Shown: positions 1 through 5,772 of the stretch, in pieces | Numbering within the stretch: position 1 is the stretch's first letter | Layout of the letters: every line of letters begins with the position of its first letter | Source of the DNA: Bordetella parapertussis | Lineage (GTDB): Bacteria; Pseudomonadota; Gammaproteobacteria; Burkholderiales; SG8-39 | NCBI GenBank assembly: GCA_945906975.1 | Contig: CAMDRY010000192.1 | Location: forward strand, 1 to 6,480 | Reading direction: 5' to 3' | DNA length: 6,480 nt | Program-made: the position numbers and the translations under genes | The notes under the pieces: model-generated | The model's database searches: none | What the model was told of the DNA's origin: nothing | The model's input: only the letters and a program-made list of their open reading frames with translations

Positions 1-1
1 A

Positions 2-85
2 GGACTGGCCGCGGATGACACACCCGATGCGGGGGCCCGACTCGCAGAAAACGTGGTCAAGCTCAGACACCGACATCGCATTTAA
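2..85 (+). CDS. C-terminal tail of an unidentified upstream protein (partial)
   Basis: An open frame enters from the left edge and ends at TAA 83-85, giving 27 residues that finish in a basic tail (LRHRHRI). It stops 13 bases before the cynS ATG, and the cynS ribosome binding site (87-92) begins just after its stop codon, which is the spacing expected of an operon. Cyanase genes are often preceded by cyanate/nitrate-type ABC transporter genes or a carbonic anhydrase, but this tail is too short for me to recognise a family. It could also be a chance open frame; the only supports are its position and the tight spacing. Confidence 0.35.
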   Translation, partial: GLAADDTPDAGARLAENVVKLRHRHRI

Positions 86-98
86 AAAGGAGAACGCA

Positions 99-572
99 AT
101 GAAAAAATCCACCAGCCTGATGAAACCGATGAAACGCGGGGACATCACCGACCTCGTCGCCTTTAGCAAGATCACCCTGGGCATCAAATGGGCCGCCGCG
201 GCCAAAAAAATCGACCAAAGCAAAGAATAGGCCACCGCCGCCTGCCTCGGCCAGATGCAAATGACGCAAAAACAGGCCGAAACGGTGGGCAAGATTTTCG
301 ACCTGCCCGAAGAGGCCGTGCTTATACTGCAGACAGCCCCCTACAAGGGTTCAATGCCGACTGCCATTCCGACCGACCCGCCGATCTAGCGCTGGCACGA
401 AATCGTCAGCGTCTACGGCACCACCATCAAGGAACTGATTCACGAGGAGTTCGGCGACGGCATCATGAGCGCGATCGACTTCTCCATGGACATACAGCGC
501 CAGCCCGATCCGAAAGGAGACTGGGTGCATGTCGAACTGTCGGGCAAGTTCCTGCCTTACAGGACGTATTGA
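99..572 (+). pseudogene. cynS: cyanate hydratase (cyanase), interrupted by two in-frame TAG codons
   Basis: Cyanase converts cyanate plus bicarbonate to ammonia and CO2 in the cytoplasm, as a decamer. The frame from ATG 99 to TGA 570-572 is 158 codons, close to the 156 residues of the E. coli enzyme. Recognisable blocks include TAACLGQ, LPEEAV, PYKGS, PTDP, VYGTT, KELIHEEFGDGI, SAIDF and a GKFLPY-type C-terminus. By-eye alignment places the catalytic Arg, Glu and Ser at codons 98, 101 and 124, all intact. TAG interrupts the frame at 228-230 (codon 44, normally Trp/Phe next to TAACLGQ) and at 387-389 (codon 97, normally Tyr just before the catalytic Arg). An AAGGAG ribosome binding site lies at 87-92. 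The N-terminal helical domain also looks relaxed: an Ala run, and Asp39 where homologues have Gly. No frameshift is seen. Recent inactivation is the simplest reading; sequencing error or amber readthrough are alternatives. Confidence 0.86.
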
Positions 573-601
573 AGCCGGACGCGGTTTGGTCGCGCCGGTT
601 T
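572..601 (+). terminator. candidate hairpin terminator after cynS
   Basis: CCGG-a-CGCG (575-583) pairs with CGCGCCGG (591-598) around a 7-base loop, with one bulged A at 579. The outer AAG/TTT adds weak pairs. The only T stretch is TTT followed by GATT, so this is a poor intrinsic terminator. Its position directly after the cynS stop codon is the main support. Confidence 0.33.
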
Positions 602-693
602 GATTCCGCGCGAATGGGTGGGCAGCCTTTGGGCCACTGCTCATCGCGCGGTGATTGCATGCCACAAATGCTGTTTTCTTATCATTCTTTTCC

Positions 694-698
694 GGAGG
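694..698 (+). promoter_or_regulatory. Shine-Dalgarno GGAGG that sets the dctP start
   Basis: GGAGG lies 4 bases before ATG 703. It fixes the start at the beginning of the twin-arginine signal peptide and argues against the TTG at 655, which would add 16 residues ahead of the signal. The spacing is on the short side but workable. Confidence 0.75.
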
Positions 699-702
699 CA
701 TT

Positions 703-1809
703 ATGAATCGCAGAAAATTCCTGACCCAAGCCGGTGCCGGCGTCATCACCTCGGCGGCAGCGGCACAAGCGGTCGCCCAGGCCCCCTCCCTGCCCGAGGT
801 ACGCTGGCGCTGCGCTTCGAGCTTTCCCAAGAGCCTCGATACCATTTACGGCGGCGGCGAGACTATCGCCAAGCGCGTTGCTGCCATCACCGGCGGCAAG
901 TTCCAGATCCGCGTGTTCGGTGCGGGCGAGATCGTGCCGGCCTTCGGCACGGTCGACGCGGTGCAGCAGGGCACGGTCGAGTGCACGCATACGGCGAGTT
1001 ATTACTTCGTCGGCAAGAACAAGACCTTCGCCTTTGACACCACGCTGCCCTTCGGCATGAACCAGCGCCAGCAAAACGCCTGGATCTACTACGGTGGCGG
1101 ACTGGAACTGGTGCGCGAGTTCTTCCGCGAGTTCAACATCATTTCCTTCCCGGCCGGCAACACCGGCTGCCAGATGGGCGGTTGGTTCAGGAAGGAAGTG
1201 AAGACCGTCAAGGACCTGAAGGGCATCAAGATGCGCATCGCCGGACTCGGCGGCGAAGTCATGGCACGACTGGGAGCGGTTCCGCAGCAGCTTCCTGGCG
1301 GCGACATTTACCCGGCGCTTGAGCGCGGTACCATCGACGCCGCTGAATGGGTTGGCCCTTACGACGACGAGAAACTCGGCTTTTACAAGATCGCCCCACA
1401 TTACTACTACCCCGGCTGGTGGGAAGCCGACTCAATGTATTCCTTGTTCGTCAACACCAAGGAATGGGAAAAGCTGCCCAAGGAATATCAGGCTGCCATT
1501 GAGGCCGCATCCTACGAAGCTAATACCGACATGATGGCCAAGTACGACTTCCAGAATCCGCAGGCGCTGCTGCGGCTGGTCAAGAACGGCGTCAAGCTGC
1601 ACGCCTTCTCGCCGGAAATCATGAAAGCGGCACACAAGGCTTCGTTCGAACTCTATGAGGAAGAGGCCGTCAAGAACCCGTCGTGGAACAAGATCTATGA
1701 ACCGTGGAAGAAATTCCGCCAGGACGAATTCCTCTGGCACCGGGTGGCCGAACAGACGCTGAATACCTTCCTACTTAACAACCCGGATCCGATTCGCGGC
1801 AAGAAATAG
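703..1809 (+). CDS. dctP: TRAP transporter periplasmic substrate-binding protein, TakP/DctP type
   Basis: This 368-residue protein is the extracytoplasmic solute receptor of a tripartite ATP-independent periplasmic transporter, delivering a carboxylate to the QM membrane subunits. Residues 1-25 form a signal peptide with NRRKFL (twin-arginine type), an Ala-rich hydrophobic stretch and an AVA cleavage motif before Gln26. The mature part reads closely like Rhodobacter TakP: SFPKSLDTIYGGGE near the N-terminus, NTGCQMGGWFRKE, the ligand-binding Arg178 in KMRIAGLGGE, PGGDIYPALERGTIDA, then Glu215-Trp216 in EWVGPYDDEKLGF, and HYYYPGWWE. TakP (365 residues) binds pyruvate and other 2-oxo acids with a sodium ion, so a 2-oxo acid or similar small monocarboxylate is the likely ligand here; the exact ligand cannot be read from sequence. 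The gene stands alone on this strand, converging on dctM, with a strong terminator 15 bases after its TAG stop. Family assignment is firm. Confidence 0.95.
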   Translation: MNRRKFLTQAGAGVITSAAAAQAVAQAPSLPEVRWRCASSFPKSLDTIYGGGETIAKRVAAITGGKFQIRVFGAGEIVPAFGTVDAVQQGTVECTHTASYYFVGKNKTFAFDTTLPFGMNQRQQNAWIYYGGGLELVREFFREFNIISFPAGNTGCQMGGWFRKEVKTVKDLKGIKMRIAGLGGEVMARLGAVPQQLPGGDIYPALERGTIDAAEWVGPYDDEKLGFYKIAPHYYYPGWWEADSMYSLFVNTKEWEKLPKEYQAAIEAASYEANTDMMAKYDFQNPQALLRLVKNGVKLHAFSPEIMKAAHKASFELYEEEAVKNPSWNKIYEPWKKFRQDEFLWHRVAEQTLNTFLLNNPDPIRGKK

Positions 1810-1823
1810 CCGGTGCGGGTGAT

Positions 1824-1851
1824 AAAAAGGCCCCGCGATCGGGGCCTTTTT
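1824..1851. terminator. bidirectional intrinsic terminator between dctP and dctM
   Basis: AAAAAGGCCCCG (1824-1835) is a perfect inverse of CGGGGCCTTTTT (1840-1851), leaving a CGAT tetraloop. The GC core is flanked by A5 on one side and T5 on the other, so RNA from either strand ends in a U run. It sits 15 bases after the dctP stop and 20 bases after the dctM stop on the other strand, so it should terminate both convergent units. Confidence 0.93.
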
Positions 1852-1871
1852 ATTTGGCATGTTTCACGGAG

Positions 1872-3371
1872 CTACTTCTGCTCCTTCATCATGCGCTCGA
1901 TTGCTGCGGCAGGATCCTCTTCCTTTTTCGTGGCGGATGTCTCCTCCGCCTTGTCCGCCTCTGATTCAGGCGCATCGGCGGGCACAACGGACAGGTCGAG
2001 CTGGCGACGGATCTCTTCGGCACCAGAACCGCTGATACCGCCTTTCACTTGGGACACGTTACTGGTAACGATGCCCGGAAATGCGATGACAATGGACACC
2101 ATCAGTACCTGGATGATGACAAAGGGGATCGCGCCCTTGTAAATATCCATGGTAGTGATTTCCCTGGGCGCCACGCTTCTCAGGTAAAACAGCGCAAAAC
2201 CGAAGGGCGGATGCAGGAAGGAGGTCTGCATGTTTACCGCCAACAGCACACCGAACCAGACAAGATCGATGCCGAGCTTTTGCGCCACCGGCGCGAGCAG
2301 CGGCACAATAATAAAGGCGATCTCGAAGTAATCGAGAAAAAACGCGAGGACGAAGACGAATATATTCACCACGATCAGGAAACCCAGCGCACCGCCCGGC
2401 AGGCCCGACAACAGGTGCTCCACCCACAAATCACCGTTGACGCCGCGAAACACCAGGCTGAACACGGTCGAGCCAATCAGGATGAAAATTACGAAGCTGG
2501 TCATGGTGGCCGTCGATTCGACCGACTGCTTCATCAGGCCCCAATCGAGCTTGCGCCGCATCAGCGCCAGGATGATGGCGCCGCTCGCGCCCATGGCGCC
2601 GCCTTCGGTCGGGGTCGCCACGCCGAGAAAAATCGTCCCCAGCACCAGGAAAATCAGCACCAAGGGCGGAATAAGCGTGACCAGCACCTTGAACATCAGT
2701 GCCCTGCCTTTTAGTGTGCGCGCCTCCGGTGGCAGCGCCGGAACCGCTTCGGGCTTGACGATTGAAACAATGAACACGTAAAGCGCATAAAACGCGGTCA
2801 AGGTCAGGCCGGGGATCAGCGCCCCTTCGTAAAGATCGCCCACCGACGCACCGAGCTGGTCGGCCAGGATGATCAGCACCAATGAGGGCGGAATGATCTG
2901 GGCGAGGGTGCCCGAGGCGGCAATGACGCCGCAGGCCAGCGGCTTGGAATAGCCGTAGCGCATCATCACCGGCAGCGAAATCAGGCCCATCGCGATCACC
3001 GAAGCGGCCACCACACCGGTGGTGGCGGCGAGCAGGGCGCCGACAAAAATCACCGCATAAGCAAGCCCGCCGCGCACCGCCCCGAACAACTGCCCTATGG
3101 TATCGAGCAACTCCTCGGCCATGCCGCTGCGTTCAAGAATCAGGCCCATGAAGGTGAAAAACGGGATCGCGAGCAAGGTCGAATTGCCCATGATGCCCAG
3201 CACCCGCTCGGGCAGGGCCTGCAGCAGGGACGGTTGCAGCAAACCCATCTCCATGCCAACAAAGCCGAAAAACAAACCGTTGGCGGCAAGGGAAAAGGCC
3301 ACCGGATAGCCCGCCAGCAAAAACACCACCAGCCCGCCGAACATCAGCGGTGCCATCAAGTCGGGGGACAT
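1872..3371 (-). CDS. dctM: TRAP transporter large permease subunit (DctM family)
   Basis: This 499-residue inner-membrane protein is the large, ion-coupled translocation subunit of the TRAP transporter. It has about a dozen hydrophobic segments, starting with LMFGGLVVFLLAGYPVAFSL. Family motifs include AIPFFTFMGLILERSGMAEELL, GVVAASVIAMGLISLP, ASGTLAQIIPPSLVLI and GVATPTEGGAMGA, with repeat-like symmetry between halves and HPPFGFALFYLRSVAP near the end. ATG 3371-3369 overlaps the dctQ TAA by one base (TAATG). A GGAGG ribosome binding site (3383-3379) lies inside the end of dctQ, so the pair is probably translationally coupled. Typical DctM proteins are about 425-450 residues; the excess here is a hydrophilic, charged tail from about residue 437, rich in Glu, Ala, Lys and Asp. 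The stop is TAG, next to the shared terminator. By family pairing it works with the TakP-like receptor that converges on it. Confidence 0.96.
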   Translation of the reverse strand: MSPDLMAPLMFGGLVVFLLAGYPVAFSLAANGLFFGFVGMEMGLLQPSLLQALPERVLGIMGNSTLLAIPFFTFMGLILERSGMAEELLDTIGQLFGAVRGGLAYAVIFVGALLAATTGVVAASVIAMGLISLPVMMRYGYSKPLACGVIAASGTLAQIIPPSLVLIILADQLGASVGDLYEGALIPGLTLTAFYALYVFIVSIVKPEAVPALPPEARTLKGRALMFKVLVTLIPPLVLIFLVLGTIFLGVATPTEGGAMGASGAIILALMRRKLDWGLMKQSVESTATMTSFVIFILIGSTVFSLVFRGVNGDLWVEHLLSGLPGGALGFLIVVNIFVFVLAFFLDYFEIAFIIVPLLAPVAQKLGIDLVWFGVLLAVNMQTSFLHPPFGFALFYLRSVAPREITTMDIYKGAIPFVIIQVLMVSIVIAFPGIVTSNVSQVKGGISGSGAEEIRRQLDLSVVPADAPESEADKAEETSATKKEEDPAAAIERMMKEQK

Positions 3372-3910
3372 TACAACGCCTCCGTCTTATGTTCAGCTGG
3401 ATTGGGAATCAGGCCTTGCAAAAAAGCCGCGCGCTTGATGATCTCGGACACGCCCTGCAGCGCCAGCATGCTGAACGCGACCGGAATAAGCAGCCGCACC
3501 GGCCAGCGAATCAGGCCGCCGTTATCTGAGGACATTTCACTGATTTGGAACGAATTGACCAGCGTCGGCCAGCTGTACCAGATGATGATCAGCACCATGG
3601 GCAACAGGGCGAATAGGCTGCCGACAATGTCGATCCAGGCCTGGGTGCGCGCCGACAGCTTCCCGGCAATGACATCAATACGCACATGGTCATTGCGCTT
3701 TAGCGCGTAAGCGGCCACCAGCAAAAACATCGCCGAATTGAGATACCACTGGATCTCCAGCCAACCGTTGGAACTGAGATTGACGGTATAGCGCACCAGG
3801 GCGTTGACGGTGCAGATGACCACTGCAGCAAGAATCAGCCAGGCCGAGGCCTTGCCGATACGCTCGTTGAAAAGATCGATAAAACGCGACAAGCGCAGAA
3901 GTGAGGACAT
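3371..3910 (-). CDS. dctQ: TRAP transporter small permease subunit (DctQ family)
   Basis: This 179-residue inner-membrane protein is the small subunit that packs against DctM and helps dock the periplasmic receptor. Four hydrophobic segments are visible: SAWLILAAVVICTVNALVR, WYLNSAMFLLVAAYAL, IVGSLFALLPMVLIIIW and LLIPVAFSMLALQGV. Characteristic DctQ signatures are NALVRY, NGWLEIQWYL and the NDHVRIDVI loop after the second segment. The start at 3910-3908 is the only plausible ATG: an in-frame TAA lies at 3928-3926, and homologues begin with a similar LLRLSRxID stretch. No clear Shine-Dalgarno precedes it, which is odd for the first gene of an operon. It leads the dctQ-dctM unit and is divergent from the GGT-family gene across a 200-base gap. 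Confidence 0.95.
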   Translation of the reverse strand: MSSLLRLSRFIDLFNERIGKASAWLILAAVVICTVNALVRYTVNLSSNGWLEIQWYLNSAMFLLVAAYALKRNDHVRIDVIAGKLSARTQAWIDIVGSLFALLPMVLIIIWYSWPTLVNSFQISEMSSDNGGLIRWPVRLLIPVAFSMLALQGVSEIIKRAAFLQGLIPNPAEHKTEAL

Positions 3911-3971
3911 GGATGGTAGACCAGGTTAAGGGCAACAAATCATGTTTAACGCTTGAGCAATCAGCATGCCG

Positions 3972-3998
3972 ATCATACCCGTTTTCCCTGTCCGTAAA
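3972..3998 (-). promoter_or_regulatory. candidate sigma-70 promoter for dctQM
   Basis: On the minus strand TTTACG (3998-3993) and TATGAT (3977-3972) resemble -35 and -10 boxes (4 of 6 and 5 of 6 matches). The spacer is only 15 bases, shorter than the optimal 17. A start about 7 bases downstream would give a leader of roughly 55 bases before the dctQ ATG. Confidence 0.33.
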
Positions 3999-4048
3999 GC
4001 CCAACTAAATGGGGGGTGCACCTGCTGAAAAAGCGCGCCAATCGGGCA

Positions 4049-4061
4049 TTTCCAGCTTATC
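4049..4061 (+). repeat. 13-base direct repeat, left copy
   Basis: TTTCCAGCTTATC here recurs exactly at 5760-5772. The two copies lie on either side of the GGT-family gene. One chance match of this length somewhere in the window would not be surprising, so only the flanking position makes it notable. Confidence 0.5.
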
Positions 4062-4075
4062 TACCGCATCTGCCT

Positions 4076-4081
4076 TACAAT
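4076..4081 (+). promoter_or_regulatory. candidate -10 box for the GGT-family gene
   Basis: TACAAT matches the sigma-70 -10 consensus at 5 of 6 positions. A start near 4088 would leave a leader of about 22 bases before ATG 4111. No convincing -35 box lies 16-18 bases upstream, so the call is weak. If real, it excludes the upstream ATG at 4009 as the start. Confidence 0.27.
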
Positions 4082-4110
4082 TCCGGATCCCTCCTACTGT
4101 TGGCGTCATC

Positions 4111-5712
4111 ATGATCAATTCAATCCGCGGCACCCGTGGTATGGCCGTCGCGCCGCACGCCCTCGCCAGCCAGTCCGCCCTCGCCGTGCTGCGCGAAGGC
4201 GGCAATGCCATCGAAGCCATGATCAGCGCTGCCGCGACAATCGCGGTGGTCTATCCACACATGAACTCGATTGGCGGCGACAGCTTCTGGTTACTGTCGA
4301 CGCCGGGCAAGGCGCCGGGCGCCATTGATGCCTGCGGCGCCGCCGCGCAGGCCGCCTCCATTGACTGGTACCGCGAGCGGCAAGTCACCACCAGCATCCC
4401 GTTTCGCGGCGGCATCGCCGCCAACACCGTGGCCGGCACCATTTCGGGCTGGGGCGCGGCGCACACGCTGTCGCGCGAATCCCTCAATGGCCGCATGCCG
4501 CTGTCGCGCCTGCTCGAGGATGCGATTCACTACGCCGAAAACGGCATACCGGTGACGCGCAGCCAGATGATGAACACCACGGGCAAGAAAGCCGAACTAC
4601 TGCCGCAACCGGGCTTCGCCGAAACCTTCCTCGTCGATGGCAAGGTTCCGGCCACCGGCAGCCTGTTCATGCAAAAGCGCATCGGTGCCACATTGCGGCG
4701 CATCGCCGAGGCCGGCACCGATGACTACTACCGCGGCGAACTGGCGCATTCCATTGCCGCCGACCTCAAACGCGCCGGCAGCCCGATCGCGCTGGCCGAC
4801 CTGAAAAACCACCGGGCCGGCCTGCGCGACCCCATGCATCTCGCCCACTCCGCCGGGGACGTCTACAACATGACGCCCCCGACACAGGGCGTGATCTCGC
4901 TGCTGATCCTGGGCATCATGGACGAGCTGGGCGTGCATCGCGTCGATGCCGCGGGCGCCGATTACGTCCACCTTTGCGTCGAGGCCACCAAACAGGCCTT
5001 TCGTGTACGCGACCAATACGTGACCGACCCGGCCTACATGTCCGTCGACCCGCGCGAGCTGCTGCAGCCCGGACACATCCGTGAACTGGCGGCCAAGATC
5101 GACTGCAACCGCGCCGCGCCTTGGGGGGCGGGCAAAGGCCCGGGCGACACGGTCTGGATGGGCGTCATCGACGGCGAGGGCCGCATGGTGTCGTTTATCC
5201 AGAGCATTTATCACGAGTTCGGTTCGGGCGTGGTGCTCAAGGAGTCGGGCATCAACTGGCAGAACCGCGGCTGCAGTTTCGCGCTCGATCCGGCCAAGCT
5301 CAACAGCCTGCGCCCCGGACGCAAACCCTTTCACACCCTCAACCCGGCGATGGCCCGCCTCAAGGACGGCCGCAGCATGGTCTACGGCACGATGGGGGGT
5401 GACGGCCAGCCGCAAACCCAGTCGGCGCTATTCAGCCGCATCGTCGGCTTCGGCATGGCGCCGCAACAGGCGGTGAGCGCGCCGCGCTGGCTGCTCGGAC
5501 GCACCTGGGGGCAGGTGAGCGAAACCCTCAAGCTCGAATCACGCTTCCCGGCGGAGGTGATCGCCAGGCTCAAGGCGATGGGGCATGACACCGAAGTGCT
5601 GGGCGAGTACGACGAGACGGTGGGCCATGCCGGCGCCATCGTGCGTCATCCGAATGGCGTACTGGAAGGCGGTGCCGATCCGCGCAGCGACGGGAGTGTT
5701 GCGGCGTTCTAA
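4111..5712 (+). CDS. gamma-glutamyltransferase-family Ntn-hydrolase, probably a non-glutamyl amidohydrolase
   Basis: The 533-residue proenzyme has the GGT layout: a large chain (about 1-346) and a small chain starting at the nucleophile Thr347 in GDTVWMGVID, which aligns with E. coli GGT Thr391. The small chain would be 187 residues, the usual size. Other family marks are REGGNAIEA, NSIGGD, NTVAGTISGW, SIYHEFGSGVVLKESGI and GGDGQPQTQ. By-eye alignment suggests that residues binding the glutamyl group in classical GGT are changed: Arg114 becomes Ile84, Asp433 becomes Cys388 or Ser389, and Ser462-Ser463 become His408-Thr409. That points to the HpxW (oxamate amidohydrolase)/YwrD-like branch, with a substrate other than glutathione. 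No signal peptide is visible, so a cytoplasmic location is likely. ATG 4111 is preferred because family similarity begins at RGTRGMAVAPH; a longer frame from 4009 exists, and neither start has a clear ribosome binding site. The gene is divergent from dctQM. Confidence 0.9.
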   Translation: MINSIRGTRGMAVAPHALASQSALAVLREGGNAIEAMISAAATIAVVYPHMNSIGGDSFWLLSTPGKAPGAIDACGAAAQAASIDWYRERQVTTSIPFRGGIAANTVAGTISGWGAAHTLSRESLNGRMPLSRLLEDAIHYAENGIPVTRSQMMNTTGKKAELLPQPGFAETFLVDGKVPATGSLFMQKRIGATLRRIAEAGTDDYYRGELAHSIAADLKRAGSPIALADLKNHRAGLRDPMHLAHSAGDVYNMTPPTQGVISLLILGIMDELGVHRVDAAGADYVHLCVEATKQAFRVRDQYVTDPAYMSVDPRELLQPGHIRELAAKIDCNRAAPWGAGKGPGDTVWMGVIDGEGRMVSFIQSIYHEFGSGVVLKESGINWQNRGCSFALDPAKLNSLRPGRKPFHTLNPAMARLKDGRSMVYGTMGGDGQPQTQSALFSRIVGFGMAPQQAVSAPRWLLGRTWGQVSETLKLESRFPAEVIARLKAMGHDTEVLGEYDETVGHAGAIVRHPNGVLEGGADPRSDGSVAAF

Positions 5713-5725
5713 TTCAGCGACGAGA

Positions 5726-5767
5726 TAGGCACCGGCTGGAAACCCGTGCCTAGCGCTAGTTTCCAGC
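5726..5767. repeat. interleaved inverted repeats between convergent genes
   Basis: TAGGCAC (5726-5732) pairs with GTGCCTA (5746-5752), and GCTGGAAAC (5735-5743) pairs with GTTTCCAGC (5759-5767). The arms alternate (A-B-A'-B'), so the two stems are either mutually exclusive or form a pseudoknot. A perfect 10-base palindrome CTAGCGCTAG lies at 5750-5759. There is no T run on either strand, so this is not a standard intrinsic terminator. It sits in the 58-base gap between the convergent GGT-family gene and uppP, where short palindromic REP-like elements often lodge. Confidence 0.7.
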
Positions 5768-5772
5768 TTATC
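5760..5772 (+). repeat. 13-base direct repeat, right copy
   Basis: This is the exact second copy of TTTCCAGCTTATC, the other being at 4049-4061. It overlaps the last arm of the inverted repeats and the final bases of the uppP frame. An inverted partial copy (GCTGGAAA) lies at 5735-5742. Confidence 0.5.

Larger units (their letters stand above)
3911..4110. promoter_or_regulatory. divergent intergenic region between dctQM and the GGT-family gene
   Basis: This 200-base gap must hold promoters firing in both directions. It has lower GC than the genes on either side. I see weak promoter-like boxes for each strand, listed separately, an 8-base palindrome GGTGCACC at 4015-4022, and a spaced GTTAA/TTAAC pair (3925-3929 and 3946-3950) just upstream of dctQ. 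Either repeat could be an operator, but neither matches a regulator site I can name. Confidence 0.55.

Noticed and set aside
99..572. Genome-wide TAG reassignment or pyrrolysine insertion as the explanation for the cynS stops
   Set aside because: dctP and dctM both end with TAG at the expected C-terminus beside a shared terminator, so TAG acts as a stop here. Cyanase is not a known pyrrolysine protein.
655..685. Promoter-like TTGCAT and TATCAT before dctP
   Set aside because: The spacer is 19 bases and the -35 match is poor. The predicted start would fall on or next to the ribosome binding site, leaving almost no leader.
655..705. Upstream TTG start for dctP
   Set aside because: It would place 16 residues before the twin-arginine signal and ignore the GGAGG directly before ATG 703.
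188..706. 172-codon plus-strand frame running from cynS into the gap before dctP
   Set aside because: It is out of frame with the clear cyanase homology, and its Arg/His-rich translation looks like no protein family. It is only open because cynS is GC-rich.
682..1401. 239-codon open frame antisense to dctP
   Set aside because: It lies wholly opposite a well-recognised gene. Its composition (His, Asp, Val, Leu-rich) is what GC-biased codons give on the reverse strand, and it matches no family I know.
2049..2714. 221-codon open frame antisense to dctM
   Set aside because: Rich in Gln, His, Arg and Asp, as expected for the reverse of a membrane protein gene; there is no recognisable domain.
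4009..4110. N-terminal extension of the GGT-family protein from ATG 4009
   Set aside because: The added 34 residues show no signal peptide and no family similarity, lie in the divergent promoter region and lack a ribosome binding site.
4597..5415. 272-codon open frame antisense to the GGT-family gene
   Set aside because: Low-complexity Ala/Val/His-rich translation opposite a conserved catalytic region; a codon-bias shadow.
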